Assembly: GCF_002259485.1 (NCBI RefSeq)
Contig: NZ_NPGA01000021.1
Span: forward strand, 1 to 63,903
DNA: 63,903 bases
From: Rhodococcus sp. 14-1411-2a
Lineage (GTDB): Bacteria; Actinomycetota; Actinomycetes; Mycobacteriales; Mycobacteriaceae
Direction of reading: 5' to 3'
A model generated the notes under the pieces. It had not been told where the DNA came from. It worked only from the letters and a program-made list of their open reading frames with translations, and searched no databases. The translations under genes and the position numbers were made by a program. Of this stretch, positions 32,222 to 40,811 are shown one piece after another. Position 1 is the first letter of the stretch. Each line of letters opens with the position of its first letter.

Positions 32222-32875
32222 TCACAGCGCTTCCGCCCCGTGCTCGCTGTATGCGCAATTTCGTACTGCCATGACATGGCTCAACTGTGCACGTGTCGGC
32301 TCGAACACGAACTCGTTCTCATAGCCTAGGACGGGTAGGGGTTTCGTGTGCAGGTGAGCTTTCAACTGGGCAGGATCAATATTGGCTGCCTTCCACAAAC
32401 AGCCATCGCGCAGGCTGGTGCTGTCCCAATCTTCGAAGAGGGCGGCCGCGTCGGCACTGACAGTCCACGACCACCCCATCTCGCCACCGGGCTTTGCGGG
32501 GTCGCGATCGTGTTTGGCAAACCGGTAAAGCGTGGTCGGCTTCGCGCATGTGCCCGTGCCCGTGTCTTCGTTCTCATCCGAGATGTATCCGGTTCGTTCG
32601 AACAGCTGATTCCACTCTGCAGGGGTAAGGCGACTCGGCGTGTGTCCTCCGTAGGTGGGCAGATCGACGTTTGGAAGATTCACGAGTCCGTCACTCACGT
32701 CGATCCATATCGTCGCAATGGCGCGACGAAGAACGTCAACCGGCACGACGTCACGTGCCTGCCACAACAACAGTCGGGGCCAATCGGCTTCGTTGTGCTG
32801 GCCGGAGACCTGGTCATACCAGGACAACCAATCGTCCCAGCTATGTGTGGGCTGTCCCCCCACTTGCTCTGCCAT
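32222..32875 (-). CDS. Hypothetical protein, possible ADP-ribosyltransferase-like fold
   Basis: 217 residues with no signal peptide. The C-terminal half shows a pattern I know from phage and actinobacterial ART-like proteins: YRFAKHD (Arg of the first strand), MGWSWTVSADAAALFEDW (S-W-T followed by a helix), CLWKAANIDPAQLKAHL, and ENEFVFEP with a candidate catalytic Glu. The N-terminal 100 residues are acidic. No antitoxin partner is adjacent. Fold assignment is motif-level inference. Confidence 0.55.
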   Translation of the reverse strand: MAEQVGGQPTHSWDDWLSWYDQVSGQHNEADWPRLLLWQARDVVPVDVLRRAIATIWIDVSDGLVNLPNVDLPTYGGHTPSRLTPAEWNQLFERTGYISDENEDTGTGTCAKPTTLYRFAKHDRDPAKPGGEMGWSWTVSADAAALFEDWDSTSLRDGCLWKAANIDPAQLKAHLHTKPLPVLGYENEFVFEPTRAQLSHVMAVRNCAYSEHGAEAL

Positions 32876-32913
32876 GCTCGAAGCCTAGAACTTGAGCCAC
32901 TCCATTTAGCGTT

Positions 32914-34089
32914 CTACAACCCGATGTCGGTCACGGCATTGCCCACGAGAGGTGCATGTTCGCGGCGGTAGACCTCGACCGAGTCGAGGCTGGCGTGGCC
33001 GGTCTGCCGGGCGATGGCGGATCCATCGGCACCGTTGCGCGTGCTTTGGGTGACGAAGCCGGCGCGGAGCGAATGTCCGCCCAGCTTCGCGAGTGCGGTC
33101 GGGTCGAAGCCGGCGTGTTCGGCGCGGCGACGGATGGTCTGGTGAATTGCGGCTCCAGACAGCGCGGCGGCACCCAGGTTGCCGTTTTTCGCGACGGACC
33201 GGAGCAACGGTGCGCGGGCGGCGGTGCGCGGCACTCCCCCACGACACACGTGAGCGTCGAATGGTTCTCGCTTCCGGAGTAGGCGGATCACAGACGGACG
33301 GCCACCGGCATCGAACGCAGCCACAACCTGCACCCAGCGGACGTACGCGCACGGAGGGCAAGCCTCGTGAGACTCGGTGAACGGCAGGGCTTTCACCGCT
33401 CCCCTGCCCTCTTGGTCGGTCTTCGATTTCCGCAGCCGGATGTGCATGCCGTCGTGGCGATGCACAGCGACGTCTCCACAGACCATCTCCGACAACTCGC
33501 TGCGGCGGTAGGCGCCGGCGAACCCGAGCAACAGGATGGCGGAGTCGCGTCGCTCTAGAACCTCATCGGCCCAACCGCGGCATCGCTTTCGAGCGGTCTC
33601 GACAAGAAGTTTGATGTCGTCGACTAACAGCGGATCACGTGGGGTGCGGGGCCGGTCCCCCGCTGCGGCGTACTCCCGCCGGATTCCTGACAAGGTTGCA
33701 GCGACAAGTTCGTGTGCGGACGGAGACAGATGTCCGGTCGTCCGGTGATGGTGGTTGATTGCGGCGATCCACGTGCCGAAGGTAGCGACGGCATAGGCCC
33801 GCTCTCCCGCTTCGGTGCGGGTATCGGCCGCGTCGACCAGATACGCTGTGACGGTGATGGGGTGCGCCGGCAATGTCACGTGACCATTCGAGTCGCACCA
33901 GTCGGTGAAGCGTCTCCACGCGGCAGCGTAGGTCTTGCGGGTTCCCTCCGACCGTGACGATTGGACGGCGCTCGCGATCCGCCTCGCGACAGCGGGCGGG
34001 ATCTCTGGCTCGATGGGTACTGATCTGCCGACCTCGTCAGTGCCGACAAGGGTGGTCACCGCAGGTGTTCGGCCTGACCGGAAGTCCAT
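32914..34089 (-). CDS. Tyrosine recombinase (XerC/D-like), complete
   Basis: 391 residues. The core-binding domain (about 45-140) has GTRKTYAAAWRRFTDWCDSN. Catalytic residues are all present: R195 in AYRRSEL, K223 in RKSKTDQ, H339 and R342 in GHSLRAG, H365 in TGHAS and Y374 in VEVYRREH. It lies next to parAB, so it may resolve plasmid multimers; integration is the alternative. No flanking att repeats were found. Confidence 0.92.
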   Translation of the reverse strand: MDFRSGRTPAVTTLVGTDEVGRSVPIEPEIPPAVARRIASAVQSSRSEGTRKTYAAAWRRFTDWCDSNGHVTLPAHPITVTAYLVDAADTRTEAGERAYAVATFGTWIAAINHHHRTTGHLSPSAHELVAATLSGIRREYAAAGDRPRTPRDPLLVDDIKLLVETARKRCRGWADEVLERRDSAILLLGFAGAYRRSELSEMVCGDVAVHRHDGMHIRLRKSKTDQEGRGAVKALPFTESHEACPPCAYVRWVQVVAAFDAGGRPSVIRLLRKREPFDAHVCRGGVPRTAARAPLLRSVAKNGNLGAAALSGAAIHQTIRRRAEHAGFDPTALAKLGGHSLRAGFVTQSTRNGADGSAIARQTGHASLDSVEVYRREHAPLVGNAVTDIGL

Positions 34090-34409
34090 ATCTGCAGCCT
34101 AGCGCAGGCCACCGACACGTCTACAGAGAAAAACTGTGCTGAACTGCCGTTTCACGTGACACGGTGCGGAAAATGCAATTTACGTTGGTCTAATCTGAAT
34201 AAGTAAGGGTGAGTAGGAAGCTCTATCTGCAAGAGTGCCATTGGCGACCGATCAGAGCTGGCGAAGTGGTGGGTCGCGCTTCTGACACAGACCGGCTACC
34301 TGGGCTTAAGCCTCCGCTCCACTTCCCCACTGGTCCGAATCGGAGGCTCAGCAGCAAGGCCTCGGCGGATGTGCTTTCCGCCGAGGCCTTCTTGGTTGGA
34401 TGAGCTGTG
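34090..34409. other. Intergenic region with parAB terminator and recombinase promoter
   Basis: No gene is seen. The first half must hold the promoter of the recombinase; the second half holds the terminator described separately. The segment 34140-34205 is relatively AT-rich (AATTTACGTTGGTCTAATCT) and could carry a recombination site. Confidence 0.5.
34356..34390. terminator. Strong bidirectional terminator after parB
   Basis: AAGGCCTCGGCGGA (34356-34369) and TCCGCCGAGGCCTT (34377-34390) form a 14-bp perfect stem with a 7-nt loop. It lies 20 bp beyond the parB stop in the minus direction and should end the parAB transcript. Confidence 0.9.
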
Positions 34410-35288
34410 TCAGATGCCTCGAAGCGTCTTCACCAGCTCACGTATGTCCTCCTCGTTGAGCGCTTCCCTGATCGCGACTGCCACAGAGTGGGGATCGCTT
34501 TTCAGCTTCATCAGCGCCCGGATTGCGGCGCTGCGTGATGCGATCTGCTTGTCAGCATCGGAGGGTCGGCGTGGTTTCTTCTCGTTTGCTTTCGGCGATG
34601 GTGGGTTCTGCTGGCGTGAAGACCACTCAGCGACCTGCTCCGCAGACGGAATCTGCGCCAGCGCCCGAGCGTCTCGGATCGCGAGATCGCCTGAACGTAG
34701 TTTCTCCCGCAACTCAGGCTCTAGCTTGAGCAATGCGCGCCGCTGCGAGATCCAGCCTTCTGATCGCCCCAATTTTTGAGCGGCCTTGGTGGCGCTTCCG
34801 AGTTCAGTAACAAGAAGGTTGACAGCTTCTGCCTCTTCGACAACGTCGAAGTCTTGCCGGTCCAGGTTTTCGACTATTGATGCCCACAGGATGGCCTCTT
34901 TGGATGTTGCAAGGCTGTCCTGAACGACCACATCCATTCCCTTGCGGCCATACTTCTCGCTCGCAGCAAGCCTTCGGCAGCCGTTGACCACAACCCAACG
35001 TGCGGAACCGATTCTGGCGACGTCCTCTGGCCAAAGTTCGAGCCACCGTGCGCTCGTAACCACTGTCCCAGGTTGAAGCTGCCGCTCCGCGATTGTAGCC
35101 AGATCGGCGAGATCCCCGACCGCTGAGCGCGGATTCCGAGGGTTGGCCACTAGTTCGGACAGAGGCACATCTGGTCTAAATTGGCCATCCACAGGGATGG
35201 ATGCATCCACGGGCGACTTGTCCCCCACTGAACCAACCAGACTAGAAAAATCGACCCGACCGCCCCGGGACTTCTGTGATGTTGCCAT
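34410..35288 (-). CDS. parB: Plasmid partition protein ParB
   Basis: 292 residues. The ParB/Spo0J nuclease-like N domain shows LVANPRNPR and VNGCRRLAASEKYG, the CTP-binding signatures. EAILWASIVENLDRQDF precedes the HTH (SATKAAQKLGRSEGWISQRR). The C-terminus after a Pro/Lys linker is helical and probably dimerises. It should bind the palindromes upstream of parA and load onto plasmid DNA as a clamp. The ATG directly follows the parA stop with no spacer. Confidence 0.95.
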   Translation of the reverse strand: MATSQKSRGGRVDFSSLVGSVGDKSPVDASIPVDGQFRPDVPLSELVANPRNPRSAVGDLADLATIAERQLQPGTVVTSARWLELWPEDVARIGSARWVVVNGCRRLAASEKYGRKGMDVVVQDSLATSKEAILWASIVENLDRQDFDVVEEAEAVNLLVTELGSATKAAQKLGRSEGWISQRRALLKLEPELREKLRSGDLAIRDARALAQIPSAEQVAEWSSRQQNPPSPKANEKKPRRPSDADKQIASRSAAIRALMKLKSDPHSVAVAIREALNEEDIRELVKTLRGI

Positions 35289-35978
35289 TTACTTACCTAC
35301 TTCCAGCTCAAGGCACAAGCGTTGGAAGTCCTCACGTGCCTGCAGCGATGCCCGATTTGGCGGGTACTCGGTAACCACTTGCCCCTGAGCTGCGGCTCGA
35401 CTGTGCACCTTGTAGTGCCGAACAACGGTGTTGGCGAGTGGCCAACCTTGCGCTTGGACGAATGCTTCGGTCTGTTCCAGGTCGACTCGGCCGTCTCTTG
35501 GATCCCAGTTGTTGATGACGACAATGAATGGGATTCCCTTCGGCTCAAGCACTTTGGAGATTGTGCGGGCCGTCGGGTCGAAGCTGAGTGGCTCCGGGAC
35601 GATCGGGACGATCGCGAGATCGGTCACCGAAAGTACAGTGTCGAGCGCTTGTCCTGAAGTGCCGTTATCTACAGCCCCAGGACGATCGCCGATCCAGCCC
35701 GGCGTATCGACGTAAACGTGTTTGATTCCATCCAGGTTTGGCAGATGGCGGAGCATTTCCGGGTCGTCGATCTGAGTGACCCGGAAGGGAAGGTCCTGCA
35801 CTCTTTCGGCCCACCACACTGCCGAGCCCTGAGGGTCGATCGAAGCTGCCAGTACTGGCGATTCGCTCTGCTTGGCTCCGGAGCGAGTCAAGACGTCATT
35901 CTTGACTGCCGCCAGGTTCATCGTGAGGGTACTCTTCCCCACTCCGCCCTTTTGGCTGATTATTACGTGTACGGGCAT
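35289..35978 (-). CDS. parA: Plasmid partition ATPase ParA
   Basis: 229 residues from ATG 35976-35978 (CGGAAGG upstream). The deviant Walker A is ISQKGGVGKST near residue 10, Walker A' is ASIDPQGSAVWWA, and Walker B is VYVDTPGWIGD. No N-terminal HTH is present, so it is a small type Ib-like ParA; autoregulation then usually falls to ParB. A CACCGCGGTG core palindrome at 36001-36010 lies in its leader and may be a ParB-bound operator. Confidence 0.95.
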   Translation of the reverse strand: MPVHVIISQKGGVGKSTLTMNLAAVKNDVLTRSGAKQSESPVLAASIDPQGSAVWWAERVQDLPFRVTQIDDPEMLRHLPNLDGIKHVYVDTPGWIGDRPGAVDNGTSGQALDTVLSVTDLAIVPIVPEPLSFDPTARTISKVLEPKGIPFIVVINNWDPRDGRVDLEQTEAFVQAQGWPLANTVVRHYKVHSRAAAQGQVVTEYPPNRASLQAREDFQRLCLELEVGK

Positions 35979-36000
35979 TGAGCCCACCTTCCGTTTGCTT

Positions 36001-36010
36001 CACCGCGGTG
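36001..36010. promoter_or_regulatory. Core CACCGCGGTG palindrome in the parA leader
   Basis: The ten bases share the ACCGCGGT core of the four larger palindromes and lie 23 bp upstream of parA. It may be a weak ParB site for autoregulation. Confidence 0.45.
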
Positions 36011-36040
36011 CGGCTACTTCGGTGTGGTGTTCTGGCGATG

Positions 36041-36060
36041 ATCTTTACCGCGGTAAAGAT
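36041..36060. promoter_or_regulatory. Candidate parS site 1, perfect 20-bp palindrome
   Basis: ATCTTTACCGCGGTAAAGAT is fully symmetric. It is the longest of four related sites in the non-coding region ahead of parA. Confidence 0.75.
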
Positions 36061-36227
36061 CCGCGAGAACGCGCAGCGCTGGAGTTGCTTGCGCCCTCGA
36101 AATGTACATCACTATGCCTCCAGAGTGTTCGGTTGTAGCTTCGACTCGCCGGGTCATGTCTGTGATCCGATGGCAGACTCCCCCGCTGGACCTCGGCGCT
36201 CACTGGCTCGTCCACGCGCTGTGGTAC

Positions 36228-36253
36228 TTACCGGCTAAATCTTTACCGCGGTA
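36228..36253. promoter_or_regulatory. Candidate parS site 2, imperfect
   Basis: CTTTACCGCGGTAGAC (36241-36256) keeps the left arm and core but differs in the right arm. A further degenerate copy, TTACCGGCTAAAT, abuts it at 36228-36240. Confidence 0.6.
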
Positions 36254-36792
36254 GACGTCAAATCAGTGAAGGTGGGCAGTGCTTAAGTCCGCCTGTCGCA
36301 CCATCAACTACTGGTATTCAGACTTCTGACCCGAGGGTGTGGGAGCTACACCGTTGCAGATTCGTGCGAGGACTGTGTCATTGAAGCAGCGAGCAGGGCT
36401 GCGGACGGCAGCCGTCCCCAACGTTGGCTGGTTCGCTGGTCGACAGCAGTTAGTCGGGAGGCTTGCTAGGTATGGTGATACACGAAGTGCCGGCACCACG
36501 CCCGTCGGATGTCTTTAAGGCCCGCTGAGGCGCGTCGTACTAAGATTTCTGGGCGCGACCTGGCGTTGGTTCTGCAACAGTCGTTGCACTTCGAAGTACG
36601 CGCTAGTTGCTTGCTGTTGCAGTGCACTGCAATCATGCGCGACCAGGCTCTTCTGATGCAATCGGCCGGCCGATATCGTAGTGAGGGTGCAACAGTTTTC
36701 GTTAGGGTTTTCGGGCAGGCCCAGTTTGGTCGTTTCGCCCAATTCCGGCGGACTGTCAAGGCGCTAGGTCCTGAGCCTTGGCGTTGTCGCGT

Positions 36793-36808
36793 CTTTACCG
36801 CGGTAAAG
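36793..36808. promoter_or_regulatory. Candidate parS site 3, perfect 16-bp palindrome
   Basis: CTTTACCGCGGTAAAG is identical in its 16-bp core to sites 1 and 4. Confidence 0.75.
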
Positions 36809-37016
36809 GCTGATCTCTCACCGCAAGGTGATGATTCAGTAAATGCGAGTGGGTGGTGGGGTGATGTGGGCTCCAGTGAGGCCTTGAGTTTCATTTCTTG
36901 TCGGCAGTTAGTTTCAGCCATCTCGTAGGACCTTGGTTTGGCCGGCAACGCCTTGCGGCGGATTTACGTAGGGTGAATCGCGATAGTTCGCGCCGAAGTA
37001 AGACCGGGGGGCAGGA

Positions 37017-37063
37017 TGTCGCACCCCACCCAATTTCGTCACTGTGACGAAAAGTGTCGCACC
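37017..37063. promoter_or_regulatory. Palindrome flanked by direct repeats
   Basis: TTTCGTCAC-T-GTGACGAAA at 37034-37052 is a perfect 9-1-9 palindrome. It is framed by TGTCGCACCC at 37017-37026 and 37054-37063. Such layered symmetry suggests a protein-binding or recombination site. Confidence 0.55.
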
Positions 37064-37322
37064 CACAAGCGTCGGGATCTGGCCGATTTGCAGTCGAAGT
37101 TCCGGGTTCTTTGGCGGTGCGCATTCGAAGGCCGGCCGAAGGTGGCGGCGGGCCTTTGATAGACAATATTCAATCGAATCCGCTTTAACGAGGCTGGCGT
37201 GTGCTGGGGAACTTCCTGTTGAGTGCATTTGCTTGAGTTAAATCGTGGATGCGCTTGATGCGCTGGGGGACCGGGGCCTGCAGAGCCTGGAGTCCGGGTG
37301 ACCCGTTCCATATCTTGGCGAC

Positions 37323-37338
37323 CTTTACCGCGGTAAAG
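37323..37338. promoter_or_regulatory. Candidate parS site 4, perfect 16-bp palindrome
   Basis: CTTTACCGCGGTAAAG again, extended by AT on the right. It is the most distal of the four, about 1.35 kb upstream of parA. Confidence 0.75.
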
Positions 37339-37629
37339 ATTGAATTTGACCTTGGAGTGGTACAGAGCTGCACCCTTGCGTCGAGCTCTCTTCGTGTTGC
37401 CGTTCGAGCGCGCCCTTCGAGGCAGGCTTCAGTGCTATGCCTCGCTCAGGCCGAGTGCGACGCTGGCAAGGCTGCATCCTGACATCGATGGAGCGAACAT
37501 AATCGCGCTCCTATGGGATTGGGGCAACAGGTGAGTCGAATCGTGGGCTGGCACCAATGGTCCAGGCTCTGTGTCCTCTAAGGAGAAGCGCTTCGTAGGA
37601 GGGAACGGATGAAGGTGTGTCAGGGTCTG

Positions 37630-38000
37630 GACGAACGAACATCTTCACGCCGGTGGCGCGGAGCAGCATCAATGCTTGCTGTTCGAGTTCGTGGACCCGA
37701 TTGCGGGGCCTGGTCGGTGTTCCCAACGCTGTGAGCAGTGCGAGGTAGAACCGGCCGGGTGACGGGTCCGGGGGCATCTGCATGCACAACACCGGTATCT
37801 GCTCGCGGTCGGACAAGCTGATCGGCGGATGAGTGCGCCGGAACTTTTCGATGATCATCGACTTGTCGTTGTTCGTCGGACCGAGCAACAGTAGGTTCGG
37901 CATACGCTGTCGGTCCGGCCACGACAGCAACGTCTCCAGATGGTCGATGACCGTAGCGATCACCTCATCGGTGCTCACGCGCACTCTGTACCTCGGTCCC
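37630..38000 (-). pseudogene. tniB: TniB-like transposon ATPase remnant
   Basis: The frame encodes VIATVIDHLETLLSWPDRQRM, PNLLLLGPTNNDKSMIIEKF and IPVLCMQMPPDPSPGRFYLA, the signature of TniB, the AAA+ target-selection ATPase of Tn5053/Tn402-type transposons. The Walker A glycine before Lys is Asp here. After ATGVKMF the frame leaves the family before Walker B, and the N-terminus is unrelated. So both ends are lost. No tniA or tniQ is nearby. Confidence 0.8.
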
Positions 38001-38257
38001 ACCGAGCGGCGCCGCCAGTTCGAGCGCCACCTCGCGTGAACGCGCGGCTCGCGGCGATGCCCGATGATGCGTACGTTCGCCCGTGGCCGCTGCATCCGCA
38101 GCCACTGCCAGGTGAGGCCCTCTCGTCCCACCGCGGGCTCGGCCACGACACCCCGTGTGGCCACGAGATGGTGCGCGCCACCCTCGCCGGTATCCAGGTA
38201 TCGGTCGCGTAATAGTCAGTGAGATAACCGATTTCGGGTGTACTGTAATGCGCTTCA

Positions 38258-38749
38258 TGCCGTACTGTTGGGGGCAGCGGGAAGGCCAGGTTCTTCTCAG
38301 AGCACTTGCAGGCGAACGCTTTTCCCGACATGACCAGATGGTCGGTGCACCCAGGTCCCGTCGCCGTGCCGATCGACCGGTGGGGCCACATGCCGTTCCC
38401 CGCACAGTCGATGTCCCCGGCAGGGGTCGGATGGATCGTCGATGCCCATCGCACTGGGCAGCCGCCTCGACACGACCCACGACCGCCTCGGTCGCTGCTC
38501 CTCGGTGATCGCGCGCTGGAAGCGGACATGACCGGCTCGCCGCCGCAACCCGTTGCAGCTGCACTGGACTCGGACTACTACCGAATCGGTATCGATGCCC
38601 GCCGCCGTGCCCACACCGATCTGGCCGATGTGTCCGACATAACCGATGATCTCGAGCATCGGATCGAGAATCTGTTGCAACGCACCCTCGAACTGCTCGA
38701 TGGCGCGCCGAAACCAGAAGCGCAACCACACATCGAGTGGGTCGGGTGA
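38258..38749 (+). pseudogene. 5'-truncated paralogue of the 29874-30974 recombinase-like gene
   Basis: The frame reads FFSEHLQANAFPDM, VAVPIDRWGHMPFPAQSM and YYRIGIDARRRAHTDLADVS, collinear with the last 150 residues of the complete gene (LLAEHLHDNTFPEM, IAVPIDQWGHMPLPVAAM, YYRSGVDARRRAHTALAGVP). Homology stops at a TAA just upstream (38255-38257), so the N-terminal two thirds are missing. It lies head to head with the tniB remnant. Confidence 0.85.
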
Positions 38750-38821
38750 ACAGTGATCGACAAGAACGATACGGCCATGCCGTGAATGCGTACGCCGGCG
38801 TCAGAGAGTTCTGCTACGGGG

Positions 38822-39112
38822 TCATCCCGCCGCGGGACCTCGCTTCTTGATCGAGCGCGCGCGATCGACAGCTTCGATGTCCGCGTTGATGGTTCGGCGA
38901 CGTTTCCTCAGAGTCAGTGCCGACAGCGGCAGGCTTGCGGCAAGTGCGGCGAGTAGTACCAATACGAAGGGAATGTCGAGGGTCGTCAGCGCGTCGACGG
39001 CCAAGATCACGCCTGCAGCGACGCACACGAGTATCAGCCGTACGCCGTTGTAGGCCAGCACATGAAAGACGAGCTGCCCCTGGGGGGTTGCGGGTGTGCG
39101 GATCAGTGGCAT
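38822..39112 (-). CDS. DUF4229-like two-helix membrane protein
   Basis: 96 residues from ATG 39110-39112. The sequence starts LVFHVLAYNGVRLILVCVAA, with a second helix DIPFVLVLLAALAASLPLSALTL and a basic tail, matching small actinobacterial DUF4229 proteins. Function unknown. It follows ctaG on the same strand by 32 bp and is likely the last gene of the copC-ctaG transcript. Confidence 0.75.
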   Translation of the reverse strand: MPLIRTPATPQGQLVFHVLAYNGVRLILVCVAAGVILAVDALTTLDIPFVLVLLAALAASLPLSALTLRKRRRTINADIEAVDRARSIKKRGPAAG

Positions 39113-39144
39113 CGGCCGTCCTGTCGTGCGTAGTTGTGCGGGCG

Positions 39145-40107
39145 TCACCGTAGGGTGCGGGGCCGGGTTTCGGTGCCGATCTGCTTGAGGAAATCGTTGT
39201 AGGCGTTCAGTTCGCTGTATCCGTCTTCTTCGGCGTGGCGATCCGCGACGGCCGATTCCTCTTTTTCGTCTCGGTTCCATCGAATGCAGAAGATGAGCAC
39301 CACCAGCAGGGCCACCGGCTCACCGTAGGACCATGCCAGCGCCCCGGCGAGTTTCTGATCAGCTATCGGATCGACACCCCACTGCGGGGGAGGGGAGGCG
39401 AACGTGGCGAGCATGGGGGTGCTCGACATCATCAGGATGACACCGAAGAACACATGCAGCGGCATCTCGACGAACAGGTCGAACATACGGCCCAGATTGC
39501 TCTGCCGAACAGGGAGGGGGCCGACGGCGAGCACAGGGATGATGAACAGCAGCCCGCTGGCGAAGAAGAAGATCTCCATCGATACGTGCCCGATCTCGCT
39601 GACGGCGAGAACATCGAAGATCGACGACAGATACAGACCGTAATAGCTGAAGAGGAACAACGGAATCGTCAGCCCGGGGTGAAGCGCGATGCGCCCGGCG
39701 CGGCTACGCAACCCCGTCAGCGCCGCGATCAGTACCCACCGCCCGGTTCCGTGATGAGCGGTGGCACGCAACAAAAGTCGTCCGGGCGAACCCACCACCA
39801 ACAACGGTGGGATGGTCATCGACAACGTCAGATGCTGGAACATGAAGACGCTGAACAGGCTGTAACCGTAGCGTTCGACCTGCAGTCCGGTCACCAGGAC
39901 CAGCGCCGCGCAGCCGAGCAGAAAACTCGCACTCCGCCACCGTGACCACGCGATACCTCGACCGCGGACCCGGTAGAGCCCCCAGCAGTACAGCCCGGCC
40001 ATGACGATGCCGGCGATCGGCAGGATCGGGAGCGGCGGTACATCGAAGCTCAGCAACGCTGCCAGCGTCGGCGGGCCTTCCGGGGGAGTTACTGCGGCGA
40101 TGTTCAT
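39145..40107 (-). CDS. ctaG: Cytochrome c oxidase assembly protein CtaG (caa3 type)
   Basis: 320 residues and about seven to nine membrane helices. Family signatures include MFQHLTLSMTIPPLLVVGSP with a conserved His and PMLATFASPPPQWGVDPIAD near the C-terminus. Caa3_CtaG proteins deliver copper for the CuB centre of haem-copper oxidases. The C-terminus (SELNAYNDFLKQIG) resembles that of the CopD-CtaG fusion (TELEAYNTMLGGL). It starts ten bases after copC, so the two are one operon. Confidence 0.93.
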   Translation of the reverse strand: MNIAAVTPPEGPPTLAALLSFDVPPLPILPIAGIVMAGLYCWGLYRVRGRGIAWSRWRSASFLLGCAALVLVTGLQVERYGYSLFSVFMFQHLTLSMTIPPLLVVGSPGRLLLRATAHHGTGRWVLIAALTGLRSRAGRIALHPGLTIPLFLFSYYGLYLSSIFDVLAVSEIGHVSMEIFFFASGLLFIIPVLAVGPLPVRQSNLGRMFDLFVEMPLHVFFGVILMMSSTPMLATFASPPPQWGVDPIADQKLAGALAWSYGEPVALLVVLIFCIRWNRDEKEESAVADRHAEEDGYSELNAYNDFLKQIGTETRPRTLR

Positions 40108-40117
40108 CGGGACCCTG

Positions 40118-40717
40118 TCATTGCTTGTCCTTGCCTCGGATCACCAACGTCAGGGCGATGGCAGCGAGACCGAGGACAGTCAGGCCCACGATGGAGAGCA
40201 GCATCATGGTGTTCTGTTTCGGTGGCCGGTCTTCGCTGGCGGAGGGATTGTTGGGATCGTAGGGCTGCGTAGCCGTGGTAACAGGAGTCGGCGAGGTCGA
40301 GGTCGCACCGCCCTGCGATTGCTGTGCAGCGGCGTCCTGAGGGGTGGCGGTCGCCGCAACGTCGACGGAGAAACCGTACGACCCGGTGATCGGGTGCCCG
40401 TCCGCGGAGGTGACACGGTAGCCGACGGTGTACTGCCCGTTGGGGAGTCCGTCCTCGAGCAGGACCGATACGTCGGGGCCCTCGACCGTGGCCGTTCCCT
40501 GTGCCCACTGAGTGTCGCCAGGACCCACGACGCTGATGGTTGCGAACGATTCGTTGATGTCCTGGTTGAACACCAGACCGACACCGATCGGCGCGAACTC
40601 CAGGGTGGCATCGGCGGGCGGGTCGGAGCTGACCAGTTCGCTGTGCGCCGACGCCGGCGCTGCAGCGAACAATGCTGTCCCGCAGATCATCACAGCGATC
40701 AGCATCAGACGTTTCAC
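40118..40717 (-). CDS. copC: Copper-binding protein CopC with C-terminal anchor
   Basis: 199 residues from GTG 40715-40717 (GGAG eight bases upstream). A signal peptide ends APASAHSELVSSDPPAD, so the mature protein begins with the conserved histidine that ligates Cu(II). DGHPITGSYGFSVDV holds the second His region. After a Gln/Thr/Pro linker a single helix (LLSIVGLTVLGLAAIALTLV) anchors it facing outward. It should bind copper outside the membrane and pass it to CopD or CtaG. A BlaI-type operator lies 36 bp upstream. Confidence 0.93.
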   Translation of the reverse strand: MKRLMLIAVMICGTALFAAAPASAHSELVSSDPPADATLEFAPIGVGLVFNQDINESFATISVVGPGDTQWAQGTATVEGPDVSVLLEDGLPNGQYTVGYRVTSADGHPITGSYGFSVDVAATATPQDAAAQQSQGGATSTSPTPVTTATQPYDPNNPSASEDRPPKQNTMMLLSIVGLTVLGLAAIALTLVIRGKDKQ

Positions 40718-40752
40718 GTGGGGTACTCCTCTGTATCGAGCCCGACCCAACA

Positions 40753-40767
40753 ACTACGGGACATAGT
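40753..40767. promoter_or_regulatory. BlaI/CopY-type operator, copC-ctaG
   Basis: ACTACGGGACATAGT. It matches the 15-bp pattern ACTAYSNNNCRTAGT shared by six sites of the island and lies just upstream of copC. Confidence 0.8.
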
Positions 40768-40811
40768 AGTAGGGAGGGCGGTTTAGCGGTGGGTCACTTC
40801 TGCGACGATGG

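Larger units (their letters stand above)
36061..37629. other. About 1.5 kb of non-coding centromere-like DNA
   Basis: Several short open frames exist on both strands, but none has a plausible ribosome site, family motif or codon pattern, and the translated FTAVK-like peptide in several frames is just the palindrome read through. Besides the candidate parS sites it holds a palindrome at 37034-37052. An origin of replication may lie here, but no iterons are clear. Confidence 0.6.

Noticed and set aside
32034..32258. 74-residue minus-strand open frame between convergent genes
   Set aside because: It overlaps the 3' end of the supported ART-like gene, lacks a ribosome site and shows no motif.
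36466..36948. 160-residue minus-strand open frame in the centromere region
   Set aside because: No ribosome site, no motif, mixed composition, and it contains a parS-like palindrome; competing frames of equal length exist on the other strand.
36041..37338. CRISPR-like array made of the four repeated palindromes
   Set aside because: Only four copies, unequal spacing of hundreds of bases, perfect dyad symmetry and position ahead of parA fit ParB sites; no cas genes are present.
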